From Bacteroidota bacterium (GTDB taxonomy: Bacteria > Bacteroidota > Bacteroidia > Chitinophagales > Chitinophagaceae): a DNA stretch of 64,000 nt. Positions 42,135 through 51,161 of this stretch are shown in pieces; within the stretch, counting starts at the first letter, position 1; each line of letters opens with the position of its first letter. The notes under the pieces were generated by a model. The model was not told the DNA's origin and did no database searches. It saw nothing but the letters and a program-made list of their open reading frames with translations. Position numbers and translations under genes: made by a program. The DNA is taken from positions 62,001-126,000 of the forward strand of contig JAIUNW010000011.1 of the NCBI GenBank assembly GCA_020161535.1, in the 5' to 3' direction.

Positions 42135-43190
42135 ATGTATAGTGCAATAAAAACAACTACCAGGCGCTTCTTGCTACCGGCCATGCTGCTGGGTTTGCTG
42201 GCGGCCTGTAATAAAATTCCGGAAGTGGAAGAATTGCCTTCTACCACGCCGGCCGGCGAATCGATTGCCGATATCATCAGCGCAGATGCGAATTATTCGG
42301 TCTTAAAAGCCGGACTTACCCGTGCAGGCTTAATGACGGCGCTGGGCAATAAAAACAACAAACTCACGCTGCTGGCGCCCGACAATGCTGCCTTTGCATT
42401 GGGTGGCATCAATGAAACGGTGATCAATGCATTGCCGCTTACCCAATTGGTGCCGCTGTTGCAATACCATGTAATACCACAGGCATTGCCAACCGCTACT
42501 ATTTCGGCTTTTGGCCTTGCCAATGTGCAGATGCCCACTTTGTTACAGCCTTCTACCAGTCCGCTGTTCAAAATGAGCAGCTTCCCGGCAGTGAATGCAC
42601 TGGGCGCTTTTGTAAACAATATTCCCATTAAATCGGCCGATCGCACGGCAGCGAATGGTGTTATCCAAACAGTGTATGCACCGGTAATGCCGCCTTCGCA
42701 AATGATGCGTTCCCTGATTTACAATGATACAACGCTGAACTTTTTTGAAGCGGCGGTGAAGCGGGCTTCAGAAGGGCAAACGGGTTTAACCCTCGATTCG
42801 CTCCTGAACTACCCATATCCCAATCTTACGGTGTTTGCACCCACTGATTCGGCCATGGCCGTGCTGCTGACGAATATGGGATTACCTGCTAGTCCAGCGG
42901 TATTTGCAATGATGCCCATTCAAACCGTGAAGGGCATTGTGGCCTACCACATCCTTGCCACCAATGGAACACCGGTACAGCGGCTGTTTACCGTGAATTT
43001 CACTTCAGCCAGCTACGAAACCCTGATTGGGCCGGCGCCTTATCCGGGTGTGCAAATCAGTATGGCCAACCCGTTGGCGCCAACGGTGAAAGGTGCGGCT
43101 AACGCGACGGCTTCTCATATTAAAGCTGCCAATCTACACGCAGTGAATGGCGTGCTGCATAAGATTGACCAGGTAATGCTACCGCAATAG
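42135..43190 (+). CDS. Fasciclin-domain lipoprotein
   Basis: 351 residues from the ATG at 42135 (RRFLLPAMLLGLLAAC lipobox, Cys at about 26). Two fasciclin (FAS1) domains: about 45-200 (KLTLLAPDNAAFA, QYHVIPQ, TANGVIQTVYAPV) and 200-350 (LTVFAPTDSAMAVLL, VAYHILATNG, VNGVLHKIDQVML). Such lipoproteins take part in adhesion or binding of surface ligands. It follows the TonB receptor by 10 bp and likely shares its transcript and ligand (inference). A terminator ends the pair. Confidence 0.93.
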   Translation: MYSAIKTTTRRFLLPAMLLGLLAACNKIPEVEELPSTTPAGESIADIISADANYSVLKAGLTRAGLMTALGNKNNKLTLLAPDNAAFALGGINETVINALPLTQLVPLLQYHVIPQALPTATISAFGLANVQMPTLLQPSTSPLFKMSSFPAVNALGAFVNNIPIKSADRTAANGVIQTVYAPVMPPSQMMRSLIYNDTTLNFFEAAVKRASEGQTGLTLDSLLNYPYPNLTVFAPTDSAMAVLLTNMGLPASPAVFAMMPIQTVKGIVAYHILATNGTPVQRLFTVNFTSASYETLIGPAPYPGVQISMANPLAPTVKGAANATASHIKAANLHAVNGVLHKIDQVMLPQ

Positions 43191-43212
43191 TTCTTATAAC
43201 CCCGTTTTGTTG

Positions 43213-43244
43213 AAAAGAGCCTCCGGTTTCGGGGGCTCTTTTTT
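43213..43244 (+). terminator. Rho-independent terminator after fasciclin gene
   Basis: Stem AAAAGAGCC-TCC with GGG-GGCTCTTTT (43213-43224 and 43231-43242), 6-nt loop, then a run of T. One T-G wobble pair. Confidence 0.85.
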
Positions 43245-43258
43245 CGGCGCCGAATGTT

Positions 43259-43266
43259 TAGCTTTG
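43259..43266 (+). promoter_or_regulatory. TAnnTTTG -7 box of the CBS-domain gene
   Basis: TAGCTTTG, perfect match, 35 nt before the ATG at 43302 and just after the terminator of the fasciclin gene. Confidence 0.6.
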
Positions 43267-43301
43267 TAGTGGAAATATTTTCTGAACACTAAGAATAAGA
43301 C

Positions 43302-43760
43302 ATGAAAACAGTTGAAGATATTCTGATTCGCAAGTCTTTTCAGAACAATATAATTGATGCTGATCAGAAGATAATAGATGCACTGTCGGCGCTCAAAGCC
43401 GTTAACCTTAGTTATATGGTGGTGCGCGACAAAGGCGAGATCATAGGTGTATTCAGCGAGCGTGATTATGCGCGAAAAGTAGTGCTGGAAGGTCGCTCGA
43501 GCAACGAATCAACCATACGTGAAGTGATGTCTGAAGACCTGCCGGTAGTGTCGCCGCGCGATACCATTGAACATTGCATGAACCTCCTGGCCAATGCAGG
43601 CCGGCGCTATATTTTGGTCAAAGACAATGGCAACTATCGCGGTGTAATCACCATTCACGATCTTTTACGCGAAATATTATTAAACCGCGAAAGCGTTTTT
43701 GATGATGTGGTAACCGGCGCGCTCATCGATATCAACGAGCATTCATCGAAAGTATATTGA
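43302..43760 (+). CDS. CBS-domain protein
   Basis: 152 residues with two CBS domains (about 10-70 and 78-140): VRDKGEIIGVFSERDYARKV and VKDNGNYRGVITIHDLLREIL. Such stand-alone pairs bind adenine nucleotides and regulate partners. Short, cytoplasmic, monocistronic with its own TAnnTTTG box. Partner unknown. Confidence 0.92.
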   Translation: MKTVEDILIRKSFQNNIIDADQKIIDALSALKAVNLSYMVVRDKGEIIGVFSERDYARKVVLEGRSSNESTIREVMSEDLPVVSPRDTIEHCMNLLANAGRRYILVKDNGNYRGVITIHDLLREILLNRESVFDDVVTGALIDINEHSSKVY

Positions 43761-44861
43761 TTACACGTTGAAGCGGAAATGCATTACATCTCCGTCTTTC
43801 ACGAGGTATTCTTTTCCTTCAATTCTGAGTTTACCGGCTTCCCTGCAGGCGGCTTCTGAACCATAGTGTGTGAAGTCGTTGTAAGCGATCACTTCCGCTT
43901 TTATAAAGCCTTTTTCAAAATCGGTGTGGATCACACTCGCCGCCTGCGGCGCTTTCCAACCTTCATGAATGGTCCAGGCACGAACTTCCTGTACACCGGC
44001 CGTGAAATAAGTTTGCAGTTCCAGCAGCGCATATGTAGCGCGGATGAGTTTGTTTAAAGCTGGCTCTTTCATATGGTATTCGTCCATGAACATGGCCTTG
44101 TCATCAGGGTCTTCCAATTCGGCGATCTGTTGTTCAATGCTATTGTTCATCACAATTACCTGCGCGTTTTCAGCCGCAACAGCTGCCTTCAGTGCATCAG
44201 AAAACCTGTTGTCGGTATGCATGCTGGGCTCATCCACATTGGCCACATACAATACCGGTTTTTGGGTGAGTAAAAACAGGTCGGCGATGGCGGGCATATC
44301 TTCTTTGGCCAATCCCAGTTCGCGAATATTCTTTCCGCTTTCGAGGTGCGCATAACAGCGTTTCAACACGTCCAGTTCTGCTTTCAATTTGGCATCACCG
44401 GTTTTTGCCAGCTTTTCGGTACGCTGCAATTTCTTTTCAACACTTTCCAGGTCTTTCAACTGCAATTCGGTATCGATGATGTCTTTATCGCTCACGGGGT
44501 TGATCGGGCCTTCTTCGCGCAGAATGTTTTCGTCTTCAAAACAACGGATCACATGCACGATGGCATCCACTTCGCGGATATTCGCCAGGAATTTATTGCC
44601 CAGTCCCTCGCCCTTACTGGCACCTCTTACCAGTCCGGCGATGTCAACAATCTCAATCTGCGTGGGCACAATGCGGTTGGGCTTTACCAGCTCTGCCAGT
44701 TTGGTCAGGCGTTCATCGGGCACATCTACCAGGCCAACATTGGGCTCAATGGTACAGAAACGATAGTTGCTCGCCTGTGCTTTGGCGCTGATACTCACTG
44801 CATTAAAAAGGGTCGATTTGCCTACATTCGGTAAACCCACGATGCCTGCCTGTAATCCCAT
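43761..44861 (-). CDS. ychF: Redox-regulated P-loop ATPase YchF
   Basis: 366 residues. G1 [19 protein letters not shown], then [21 protein letters not shown] with the Ob-like G motifs, and a C-terminal TGS domain ([20 protein letters not shown]). YchF hydrolyses ATP, binds ribosomes and restrains the oxidative stress response. Convergent with the CBS gene (no gap). A TATCTTTG box lies 39 nt upstream. Confidence 0.97.
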   Translation of the reverse strand: MGLQAGIVGLPNVGKSTLFNAVSISAKAQASNYRFCTIEPNVGLVDVPDERLTKLAELVKPNRIVPTQIEIVDIAGLVRGASKGEGLGNKFLANIREVDAIVHVIRCFEDENILREEGPINPVSDKDIIDTELQLKDLESVEKKLQRTEKLAKTGDAKLKAELDVLKRCYAHLESGKNIRELGLAKEDMPAIADLFLLTQKPVLYVANVDEPSMHTDNRFSDALKAAVAAENAQVIVMNNSIEQQIAELEDPDDKAMFMDEYHMKEPALNKLIRATYALLELQTYFTAGVQEVRAWTIHEGWKAPQAASVIHTDFEKGFIKAEVIAYNDFTHYGSEAACREAGKLRIEGKEYLVKDGDVMHFRFNV

Positions 44862-44899
44862 GGAAGAAACGATTTAAGTTGATTAGCTGTTTCGGGCCG

Positions 44900-44907
44900 C
44901 AAAGATA
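44900..44907 (-). promoter_or_regulatory. TAnnTTTG -7 box of ychF
   Basis: TATCTTTG on the minus strand, 38 nt from the ychF ATG; perfect -7 match. Confidence 0.6.
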
Positions 44908-44951
44908 CAACCGGATTTCACTATTTTCACGTTTTCACCCATCTCTGCTGC

Positions 44952-46190
44952 ATGGCCCTCAATTATGTCTGGATTGCTTTCTTTGTGATCGCCTTTGTTT
45001 TCGGTTTGTTTAAACTGGTTTTTATGGGCGATACCGAAATCTTCAAAAAGCTGGTGGATGGCACTTTTGATTCGGCGAAGTCGGCCGTGATGGACGTTGC
45101 TTTTCCCCTAACCGGCACCATGGTTTTTTTTCTCGGTTTACTGAATATAGCCGAGAAAGCAGGCGCCGTTCGGTTCCTGGCGCGATTGCTGAACCCATTG
45201 ATGCGTCGGATTTTTCCTGAAGTGCCCGATCAGCACCCGGCGATGGGGCAGATGGTGATGAATTTTTCGGCCAACTTATTGGGGCTCGACAATGCCGCTA
45301 CGCCTTTTGGCCTCAAAGCGATGGACAGCCTGCAATCGCTCAATCCACACAAGGAAACCGCCACCAATGCGCAGATCATGTTTTTGGTGCTGCATACCTC
45401 GGGACTAACCATCATTCCACTCACCATCATCGCCTACCGGATTTCGGCCAATAGTGTTGAACCGGCTTCAATATTTATTCCCTGTGTGCTGGGCACCCTG
45501 GTAACCACACTCGCTTCGGTGGTGATTGTGGGCCTCTGGCAACGAATTAAATGGGATGCTGTATTGTTTGGCTGGATTGGTTCGGCGATCGCCGCCGTTG
45601 GCTTGCTCTTGTACCTCGTTAACGGCATGACCCCCGAGGCCAAAGAGATATTTTCGAAAGTAGCCGGCAACATGTTGCTTTTTGTCATCATCGTCAGCTT
45701 TGTGATTGGTGGTGTGGTCAAAAAAGTAAATGTGTTTGATGCATTTATCGAAGGCGCGAAAGAAGGGTTTCCGGTGATCCTGAAAATCATTCCCTACCTC
45801 GTGGGCATGCTGGTGGGCATTCGTGTGTTTAGAGAAAGTGGTGCGTTGGACTATGTGATCAAGGGGCTCGGTTGGCTGATTGAAAAACTTGGACTACCCA
45901 CGGATTTTGTGCCGGCATTGCCCGTGGCGATCATGAAACCCTTTAGTGGCAGTGGTGCCCGTGGCATGATGCTGGACGTATTCGCCAATCCCGCCTACGG
46001 CCCCGATTCTTTTGTGGGCAAAACCGCTTCCATTTTCCAGGGCTCGGCCGATACCACTTTTTATATCATCGCCCTCTATTTTGGCAGTGTGGGCATTAAG
46101 AAAGTACGGTATTCTATTTGGGCCGGCATGATGGCTGATTTCATTGGCGTGATTGCAGCGATCATCATTGCCTACAGCTTCTTTAAGTAA
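44952..46190 (+). CDS. Nucleoside-recognition (Gate) protein, SpmA/SpmB-like fusion
   Basis: 412 residues, about ten membrane helices. Two Gate domains: the first about 45-200 (FPLTGTMVFFLGLLNIAEKAG, MNFSANLLGLDNAATPFG, the SpmA hallmark) and the second about 270-405 (MKPFSGSGARGMMLDVF, SpmB hallmark). In Bacillus SpmA and SpmB are separate spore-maturation proteins; here they are fused in a non-spore-former, so the role is transport-like and unknown. Convergent with nhaA. Confidence 0.9.
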   Translation: MALNYVWIAFFVIAFVFGLFKLVFMGDTEIFKKLVDGTFDSAKSAVMDVAFPLTGTMVFFLGLLNIAEKAGAVRFLARLLNPLMRRIFPEVPDQHPAMGQMVMNFSANLLGLDNAATPFGLKAMDSLQSLNPHKETATNAQIMFLVLHTSGLTIIPLTIIAYRISANSVEPASIFIPCVLGTLVTTLASVVIVGLWQRIKWDAVLFGWIGSAIAAVGLLLYLVNGMTPEAKEIFSKVAGNMLLFVIIVSFVIGGVVKKVNVFDAFIEGAKEGFPVILKIIPYLVGMLVGIRVFRESGALDYVIKGLGWLIEKLGLPTDFVPALPVAIMKPFSGSGARGMMLDVFANPAYGPDSFVGKTASIFQGSADTTFYIIALYFGSVGIKKVRYSIWAGMMADFIGVIAAIIIAYSFFK

Positions 46191-46216
46191 TCATCTGTCA
46201 GACATTGCTCCGTTCC

Positions 46217-47395
46217 TCAGTCTTCTTTGCGAGAAACCGACGCTCGCTGCAATATCAGCAAACCCAGCAAAACCGAAACAATCCCCGCCAGCAAAATAGC
46301 CAGCTTGGAAATATCCTGCCATTCTATATCAGTAAAAGCCAGCAAAGTGATAAAGATCGACATGGTAAAACCAATGCCTGCCAGCACGGCCATACCAATC
46401 AATTGCCACCACGAAACGCCCTCTGGCAAGGCAGCCCAGCCCAAGCGAACCACCATCCAGGCCAGCAAACCGATACCGAGTGGTTTGCCAATAACCAATC
46501 CGCAGAAAACACCAATGCTGAGCGGCGTTGTTAAACCTGCCAACCAATTATCGGGCAGGTGAATGGCGGTATTGGCCAGCGCAAACAGCGGTAAAATGAT
46601 GAAACTAACGGAGTCGTGTAACCGATGAATATAGTTATCGAGTCGATCAAGTGGCACCACCAGGGCCAGCAGCACGCCGGCAATGGTAGCATGTATACCT
46701 GAATTGAAGACGAAATACCACAGTCCGATGGCTAGGGGTATAAGTAGCCAGCCCGAAAAGCGAACCCATTTGGTGTACACCAAGGTGAGGGTTAGCAAGC
46801 CGGCACTATAGAGCAGGTGCAGCCAGGAAATTTCACCACCGTAAAAAATAGCAATCACAATAATGGCGCCGAGGTCGTCGATAATAGCCAGGGCCATCAA
46901 AAAAATCTTCAATGGCAGCGGCACTTTCTTACCCAAGAGCGAAGCCACCCCCAGTGAAAAAGCAATATCAGTAGCCATTGGTATGCCCCAGCCATTGTGG
47001 TAAGGTTGCTGTCGGTTAATCAAGAGAAAGATCATGGCGGGTACCAACATACCGCCCAGGGCACCGGCAATGGGCAGTACGGCATTTTTTACGGACGACA
47101 ATTCACCATCCAGCAATTGCTTTTTGATCTCCATGCCTACCAGGAAAAAAAACGCCGCCATCAAACCATCATTGATCCATTCAATCACATTGTGGGGGAG
47201 GTGCAGCATGGCAGGCACCGGCAATTTTGTTTCTATCAATTCGTGGTACCAACCGGCCAAAGAAGAATTTGCCAATACCATAGAAGTAATAGTACAAACC
47301 AGTAACGTGATACCAACGGCACGACTGTCGCCAATAAATTCACGAATGCCCGTAACAATTTTCTGTCTAATGCCGGTACTATTGTTCTTTGCCAT
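46217..47395 (-). CDS. nhaA: Na+/H+ antiporter NhaA
   Basis: 392 residues with twelve helices. GLMAAFFFLVGMEIKKQ, GIPMATDIAFSLGV and ALAIIDDLGAIIVIAIFY carry the two neighbouring Asp of the sodium/proton site. Exchanges two protons for one sodium across the inner membrane, active at alkaline pH. Convergent with the SpmAB-like gene; 24 bp after the OstA-like gene on the same strand. Confidence 0.97.
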   Translation of the reverse strand: MAKNNSTGIRQKIVTGIREFIGDSRAVGITLLVCTITSMVLANSSLAGWYHELIETKLPVPAMLHLPHNVIEWINDGLMAAFFFLVGMEIKKQLLDGELSSVKNAVLPIAGALGGMLVPAMIFLLINRQQPYHNGWGIPMATDIAFSLGVASLLGKKVPLPLKIFLMALAIIDDLGAIIVIAIFYGGEISWLHLLYSAGLLTLTLVYTKWVRFSGWLLIPLAIGLWYFVFNSGIHATIAGVLLALVVPLDRLDNYIHRLHDSVSFIILPLFALANTAIHLPDNWLAGLTTPLSIGVFCGLVIGKPLGIGLLAWMVVRLGWAALPEGVSWWQLIGMAVLAGIGFTMSIFITLLAFTDIEWQDISKLAILLAGIVSVLLGLLILQRASVSRKED

Positions 47396-47419
47396 GGCTG
47401 CAAGGTACGAAGGCGTCGC

Positions 47420-49093
47420 TTATTGATCGGCCACGGGATCTTCGTACAATTCAAATTTGGTTTTGGGTCGGCGCATGTCGAGCCATTTAAAGCCGCGGAT
47501 GCGCATTTCTTCGTGGTTTACCTGCCGAAACGGACTCATCTTGCCCTGCACTTCGCTTCTGAAAACAACACGCCGCAAGCCTTCGCTGTTGAAATACATG
47601 TCGATGATATCGGCGCTTGCCCGATTCACGCCGGTATAGGCACTGTCTTCGTCTTGCGCGTAATAAATGCTTTCGGCCGATCCCTTGGCGCGCATATGAT
47701 CCATGCGGCCATCCACAAAATAACCATTGATGTTATTACCTTTTATCTGGTTGTAAAAACCTTCTGTGGTACGGTTCACCACCAGTGCATTCTCAAATAC
47801 ATGGATGCGCCGGGGTTGTTTGTTGTTGGTGAACAGGTACATGGTATCGCCCGTAATCTGGCTGTGGTTGGCCCAGGCAATGGGCTCATGAAACAGGCGA
47901 AAAACAGAATCAACCCCCGAATAAAAAAGGCTGTCGCATATCGCCTGCAGCGAGTCGCTGAAAATGCGAACATGGTGATACGCGAGGAAATAACGGTTTC
48001 GATTGCTGGTGTCGTTCGCATCGAGGGTTACTACTTTATACGCAGCGTCATTCCTCACAGTGCTATCGCGGCTCAGCGAATCGGGGCGCAAAAAAGTTTT
48101 TTCGTAGCCGGCCAGTTGGGTGAGTCGCGTAGAAAACAAGGTATCTGCACTGATATAGGTGGAATCGTTTTTCTGTTTGATGATCATCAGCGGCCGCTGC
48201 GTGGCAAGCATGCTGTTCGTTTTGCGATTGGCCTGCAATTCACCGGCGATGATATCCAGCCCCTGGACGGTATCGCGAAAAACAGCATTCCCCCGCGCGA
48301 AACTCAAGCCGGTACTGTCATCAAAGGATACTTCATCGCCCGTGATGAAACTGCTGCCATCACGTATCTGCGAACGTTTACCAAAATTCGCCTGCTTGGC
48401 TTGCATATCATACCAACCCTCGCTGGTGGTAATGGTACGCCGGCCGGAATCAGCGCGTATGATGGTCTCCGTTATGAAAGTAACTTTTCGGGTGTCAGTA
48501 TTGTACAGCAATGAATCAGTATCCACTTCCGTTTCCGGATCGCGCATTCGCACCTTGTTCTTGAAATAAACATCTTTGAGGTCGCCATAATATGTGGCTT
48601 GCTCGCTGGTGAGTACAGTTTTGTCGCTCACCACTTTTCCGCCATTGGTATAGATGCCAATCTTGGTATCTGTATCGTATTCCAGTTCATTGGTGGTAAG
48701 CACACCCTTGCCATCGGTCAGCTTCACATCTTTGGTGAGATAGGCTTTTTTGGTGTCGGAATAATAGATCAGGTATTGCGAATATGTGTGAATACTATCT
48801 GCGTCATTGATATGCACATTGCCAAACGCTTCTACCACACCAGTTCGTTGGTTGATTACCGCGCTGTCGCAATAAAATTTGGTATTGTTCTGCTGCAAAA
48901 AAACTTTGCCCGCCAGCATCTGCAGTTCAGTAACAGAATCTTTTCGGAGATAACGCAACCGATCGGCATATTTGATGATGACAACATCCGTTGTATCGGT
49001 TCCCGGCCGCAAGGTTACCTGCGTAAACGCCTGGCTGCTTACCAGAAGCAGCAGCAATAACAGGCCGTTACACAAAAAGCGGGTTGGCTTCAT
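47420..49093 (-). CDS. OstA/LptA-like periplasmic protein
   Basis: 557 residues with signal peptide (TRFLCNGLLLLLLLVSSQAF). Repeated LptA/OstA beta-jellyroll modules, e.g. GKVFLQQNNTKFYCDSAVINQRTGVVEAFGNVHI, shown here in part, and ITGDEVSFDDSTGLSFARGNAVFRD. LptA-type proteins bridge lipopolysaccharide from inner to outer membrane; this form is several times longer than E. coli LptA and common in Bacteroidota. It overlaps the MCE gene by one base. LptD-like and MCE genes next to it make an envelope-lipid cluster. Confidence 0.88.
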   Translation of the reverse strand: MKPTRFLCNGLLLLLLLVSSQAFTQVTLRPGTDTTDVVIIKYADRLRYLRKDSVTELQMLAGKVFLQQNNTKFYCDSAVINQRTGVVEAFGNVHINDADSIHTYSQYLIYYSDTKKAYLTKDVKLTDGKGVLTTNELEYDTDTKIGIYTNGGKVVSDKTVLTSEQATYYGDLKDVYFKNKVRMRDPETEVDTDSLLYNTDTRKVTFITETIIRADSGRRTITTSEGWYDMQAKQANFGKRSQIRDGSSFITGDEVSFDDSTGLSFARGNAVFRDTVQGLDIIAGELQANRKTNSMLATQRPLMIIKQKNDSTYISADTLFSTRLTQLAGYEKTFLRPDSLSRDSTVRNDAAYKVVTLDANDTSNRNRYFLAYHHVRIFSDSLQAICDSLFYSGVDSVFRLFHEPIAWANHSQITGDTMYLFTNNKQPRRIHVFENALVVNRTTEGFYNQIKGNNINGYFVDGRMDHMRAKGSAESIYYAQDEDSAYTGVNRASADIIDMYFNSEGLRRVVFRSEVQGKMSPFRQVNHEEMRIRGFKWLDMRRPKTKFELYEDPVADQ

Positions 49094-50085
49094 CAGTTTA
49101 AACTGGCGCCAGTTGAATCAGCCAGCGGCGCCTGCAAGGGTTTGTTTTTGTCTTTTTTTCCAAAAACAGAAATGCTGATATATCGTTTGGGATGCACACG
49201 CAGATCATCGAGTAGAATGTTCAGGCTGCGCGAGGTGTTTTCGAGATTGGTATAGAGTTTTTTGTCGTTCAGCAACAAGCCCAAACTACCATCGCGACTG
49301 TTGACCTTGGCCACGGCACTGTTCAGGCTGGCCACGGTTTTGCCCAGTTCGTCGATCGTTTCCTGTAATTTGAGGTTGGCCAAATTAGCGCTGGTCTTGT
49401 TGAGGTTGGCCAGGGTCTGGTCAATATTGTCGGTGTTTTTCGCCAGGGCACCAGATAGTTTATCAAAGTTGGCCAGGGTCCGATTGAGGGCGCTGTTTTG
49501 TTGTACGATCAGGTTGTTCAGTCCTGCTGATGCATTTGACAAATTGGCGATGATCTTTTGAAAATTATTTTTGGTGTTGGGGTCGAAATAGCCGCCGGCA
49601 ACTTCCACCAGTGAATCGACCGATTGCAAAGTGCCATCCAGTGAGCGGATAGCGGGGTCGAGGCTGGACGTCATCCGATCGAGCAATCCGGCTTTCGTTA
49701 GCGTCACCAAGGTATCACCACTACTCATAAAGGTATTGGCGTTTCCTGGTTCAATCACAATGGAGCCGGAACCCAGTATTTCGGTGCTGATAAAGGCCAA
49801 TGAATTTTTTGGAATGTCGATGTTACGGGCCAGGTTGATAGTAACAATGATCCCATCGTTGATGTTCCTGGTTTTCTCTTCCATCTTATACACCATGCCC
49901 ACCTGCAAGCCATTCATGGTAACAGGGTTGGAATTGGTGAGGCCGGTTACGCGGGGGAAAACCGCGTAAATTTTATCGTTCCGTTCAAAAAGATTCTTGC
50001 CTTTGAGAAAATTGAAGCCGAAGATGAGGAGCGCAATGGCAACCACAGCGAGGAGTCCGATCTTGGTTTCATTAGAAATCTTCAT
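49093..50085 (-). CDS. MCE/MlaD-domain protein
   Basis: 330 residues. One N-terminal helix (about 8-26), an MCE domain (about 38-118: AVFPRVTGLTNSNPVTMNGLQVG), then a long alpha-helical coiled region rich in Asn, Leu, Ala. MCE proteins form hexameric rings or tubes that carry phospholipids between membranes. No mlaE/mlaF permease genes are beside it. Amidase lies upstream (17 bp), OstA downstream (1-bp overlap), so one transcript is likely. Confidence 0.9.
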   Translation of the reverse strand: MKISNETKIGLLAVVAIALLIFGFNFLKGKNLFERNDKIYAVFPRVTGLTNSNPVTMNGLQVGMVYKMEEKTRNINDGIIVTINLARNIDIPKNSLAFISTEILGSGSIVIEPGNANTFMSSGDTLVTLTKAGLLDRMTSSLDPAIRSLDGTLQSVDSLVEVAGGYFDPNTKNNFQKIIANLSNASAGLNNLIVQQNSALNRTLANFDKLSGALAKNTDNIDQTLANLNKTSANLANLKLQETIDELGKTVASLNSAVAKVNSRDGSLGLLLNDKKLYTNLENTSRSLNILLDDLRVHPKRYISISVFGKKDKNKPLQAPLADSTGASLN

Positions 50086-50089
50086 AATT

Positions 50090-50097
50090 CAAATGTA
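50090..50097 (-). promoter_or_regulatory. TAnnTTTG box directly before the MCE gene
   Basis: TACATTTG on the minus strand, four bases before the ATG at 50085, in the 17-bp gap after the amidase gene. Could be an internal promoter giving a near-leaderless MCE-OstA transcript. Confidence 0.4.
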
Positions 50098-50102
50098 GGT
50101 AA

Positions 50103-51068
50103 TTATTTACCCGGCGTTGCTTTCTGCGAATGCCGGGCATTTTCCAGTTCACTTTTATAACGGCGAAAGGCGTTTACCACGGTCTCCACCACTTCTTGCT
50201 GGCCCTTATCGCTGTTCAGGTATTCTTCTTCCTCTTTATTGGTGATAAAACCCGTTTCTACCAATATGCTCGGCATACCTGTGGCTTGTAACACCCAAAT
50301 GCCTTTGTTGTTGCGTTGTTTCACCCCAAAACTTTGTCTGCCTTCTTTCGCAAATTCTTCTTCTACATAAGAAGCGAGCTGCGCTGAATTCTTGAAAAAG
50401 TATTTGGTGTACAATTGCGCCCTGATCTTGGCTTCGGGCGAATTCAGGTCGAGAATGTTGTTGACATCCACCGCTGTTGAATCTTCACCCGATTCATCTT
50501 CTACGTCGATATAGGCACTCTTGTCGTCGCTTCTATCTGCCGCCCATATATAAGTTTCCGTGCCAACCCGGGTATTCTTCACATAATAAGATTCATAAAT
50601 AGGCTGCTGGATGGTTTTTTTCTTCCTTTTGCGACCTTTGCCCACGTACACCACTTTCGGTTTATGGCCTACAACGCGTTTGGCATACCAGCCACCCGCC
50701 CGCTGGCCGGTCGCATTCAGGTGAATGCTGATGAAGAGATCGCCTCTCGACTGGTTGGCAAATTCCGCCCGCGCGCGAAGACCTTCGGCCACCGTTCTCG
50801 CATTGCCAGGCAATACATCTTCCGTACGGGTGTAGAGAAACTTGATTTGTGGAAATTCTGCCTCCAGCGCCTTGCCCAATTTGCGGGAAATCTCCAGGGC
50901 TACCTGGGCCTCGGTCGAGAAAAGTCCGCGGGCGCCAGGGTCTTTACCGCCATGACCGGGGTCGATGATAACGGTGCGAATCGCATTTTTGCCGCTCTGC
51001 GCTTCAAGTTGTGAAAAGATTAGCAAACAGCTCGCAGCAAGGCATAGGGATAAAATGGTCTTCCTCAT
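50103..51068 (-). CDS. N-acetylmuramoyl-L-alanine amidase (Amidase_3)
   Basis: 321 residues from the ATG at 51068, which starts the signal peptide RKTILSLCLAASCLLIFSQ; one more ATG three codons upstream is possible. VIIDPGHGGKDPGARG, an internal Glu (ALEISRKLGKALEAEF), SIHLNA and VETGFITNKEEE provide zinc His, Glu, His and catalytic Glu. It cuts the peptide from muramic acid in peptidoglycan. A Lys/Arg insert near 155-170 is odd. Head to head with the lptD-like gene. Confidence 0.93.
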   Translation of the reverse strand: MRKTILSLCLAASCLLIFSQLEAQSGKNAIRTVIIDPGHGGKDPGARGLFSTEAQVALEISRKLGKALEAEFPQIKFLYTRTEDVLPGNARTVAEGLRARAEFANQSRGDLFISIHLNATGQRAGGWYAKRVVGHKPKVVYVGKGRKRKKKTIQQPIYESYYVKNTRVGTETYIWAADRSDDKSAYIDVEDESGEDSTAVDVNNILDLNSPEAKIRAQLYTKYFFKNSAQLASYVEEEFAKEGRQSFGVKQRNNKGIWVLQATGMPSILVETGFITNKEEEEYLNSDKGQQEVVETVVNAFRRYKSELENARHSQKATPGK

Positions 51069-51138
51069 TTTTAGCATAAGATATCTGTTGAACGATGGGA
51101 TTTCACTTTTTCGCTGTTTTCAATCAGGTGCGAATCAT

Positions 51139-51146
51139 TATTTTTG
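51139..51146 (+). promoter_or_regulatory. TAnnTTTG -7 box of the LptD-like gene
   Basis: TATTTTTG, 15 nt before the ATG at 51162; perfect -7 match with a loose TTTTC upstream at -33 distance. Confidence 0.5.
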
Positions 51147-51161
51147 CCCGCATTCAATAGT

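Noticed and set aside
47423..48514. Long plus-strand reading frame (363 codons)
   Set aside because: Lies fully antisense to the OstA-like gene; composition and lack of motif mark it as a shadow.
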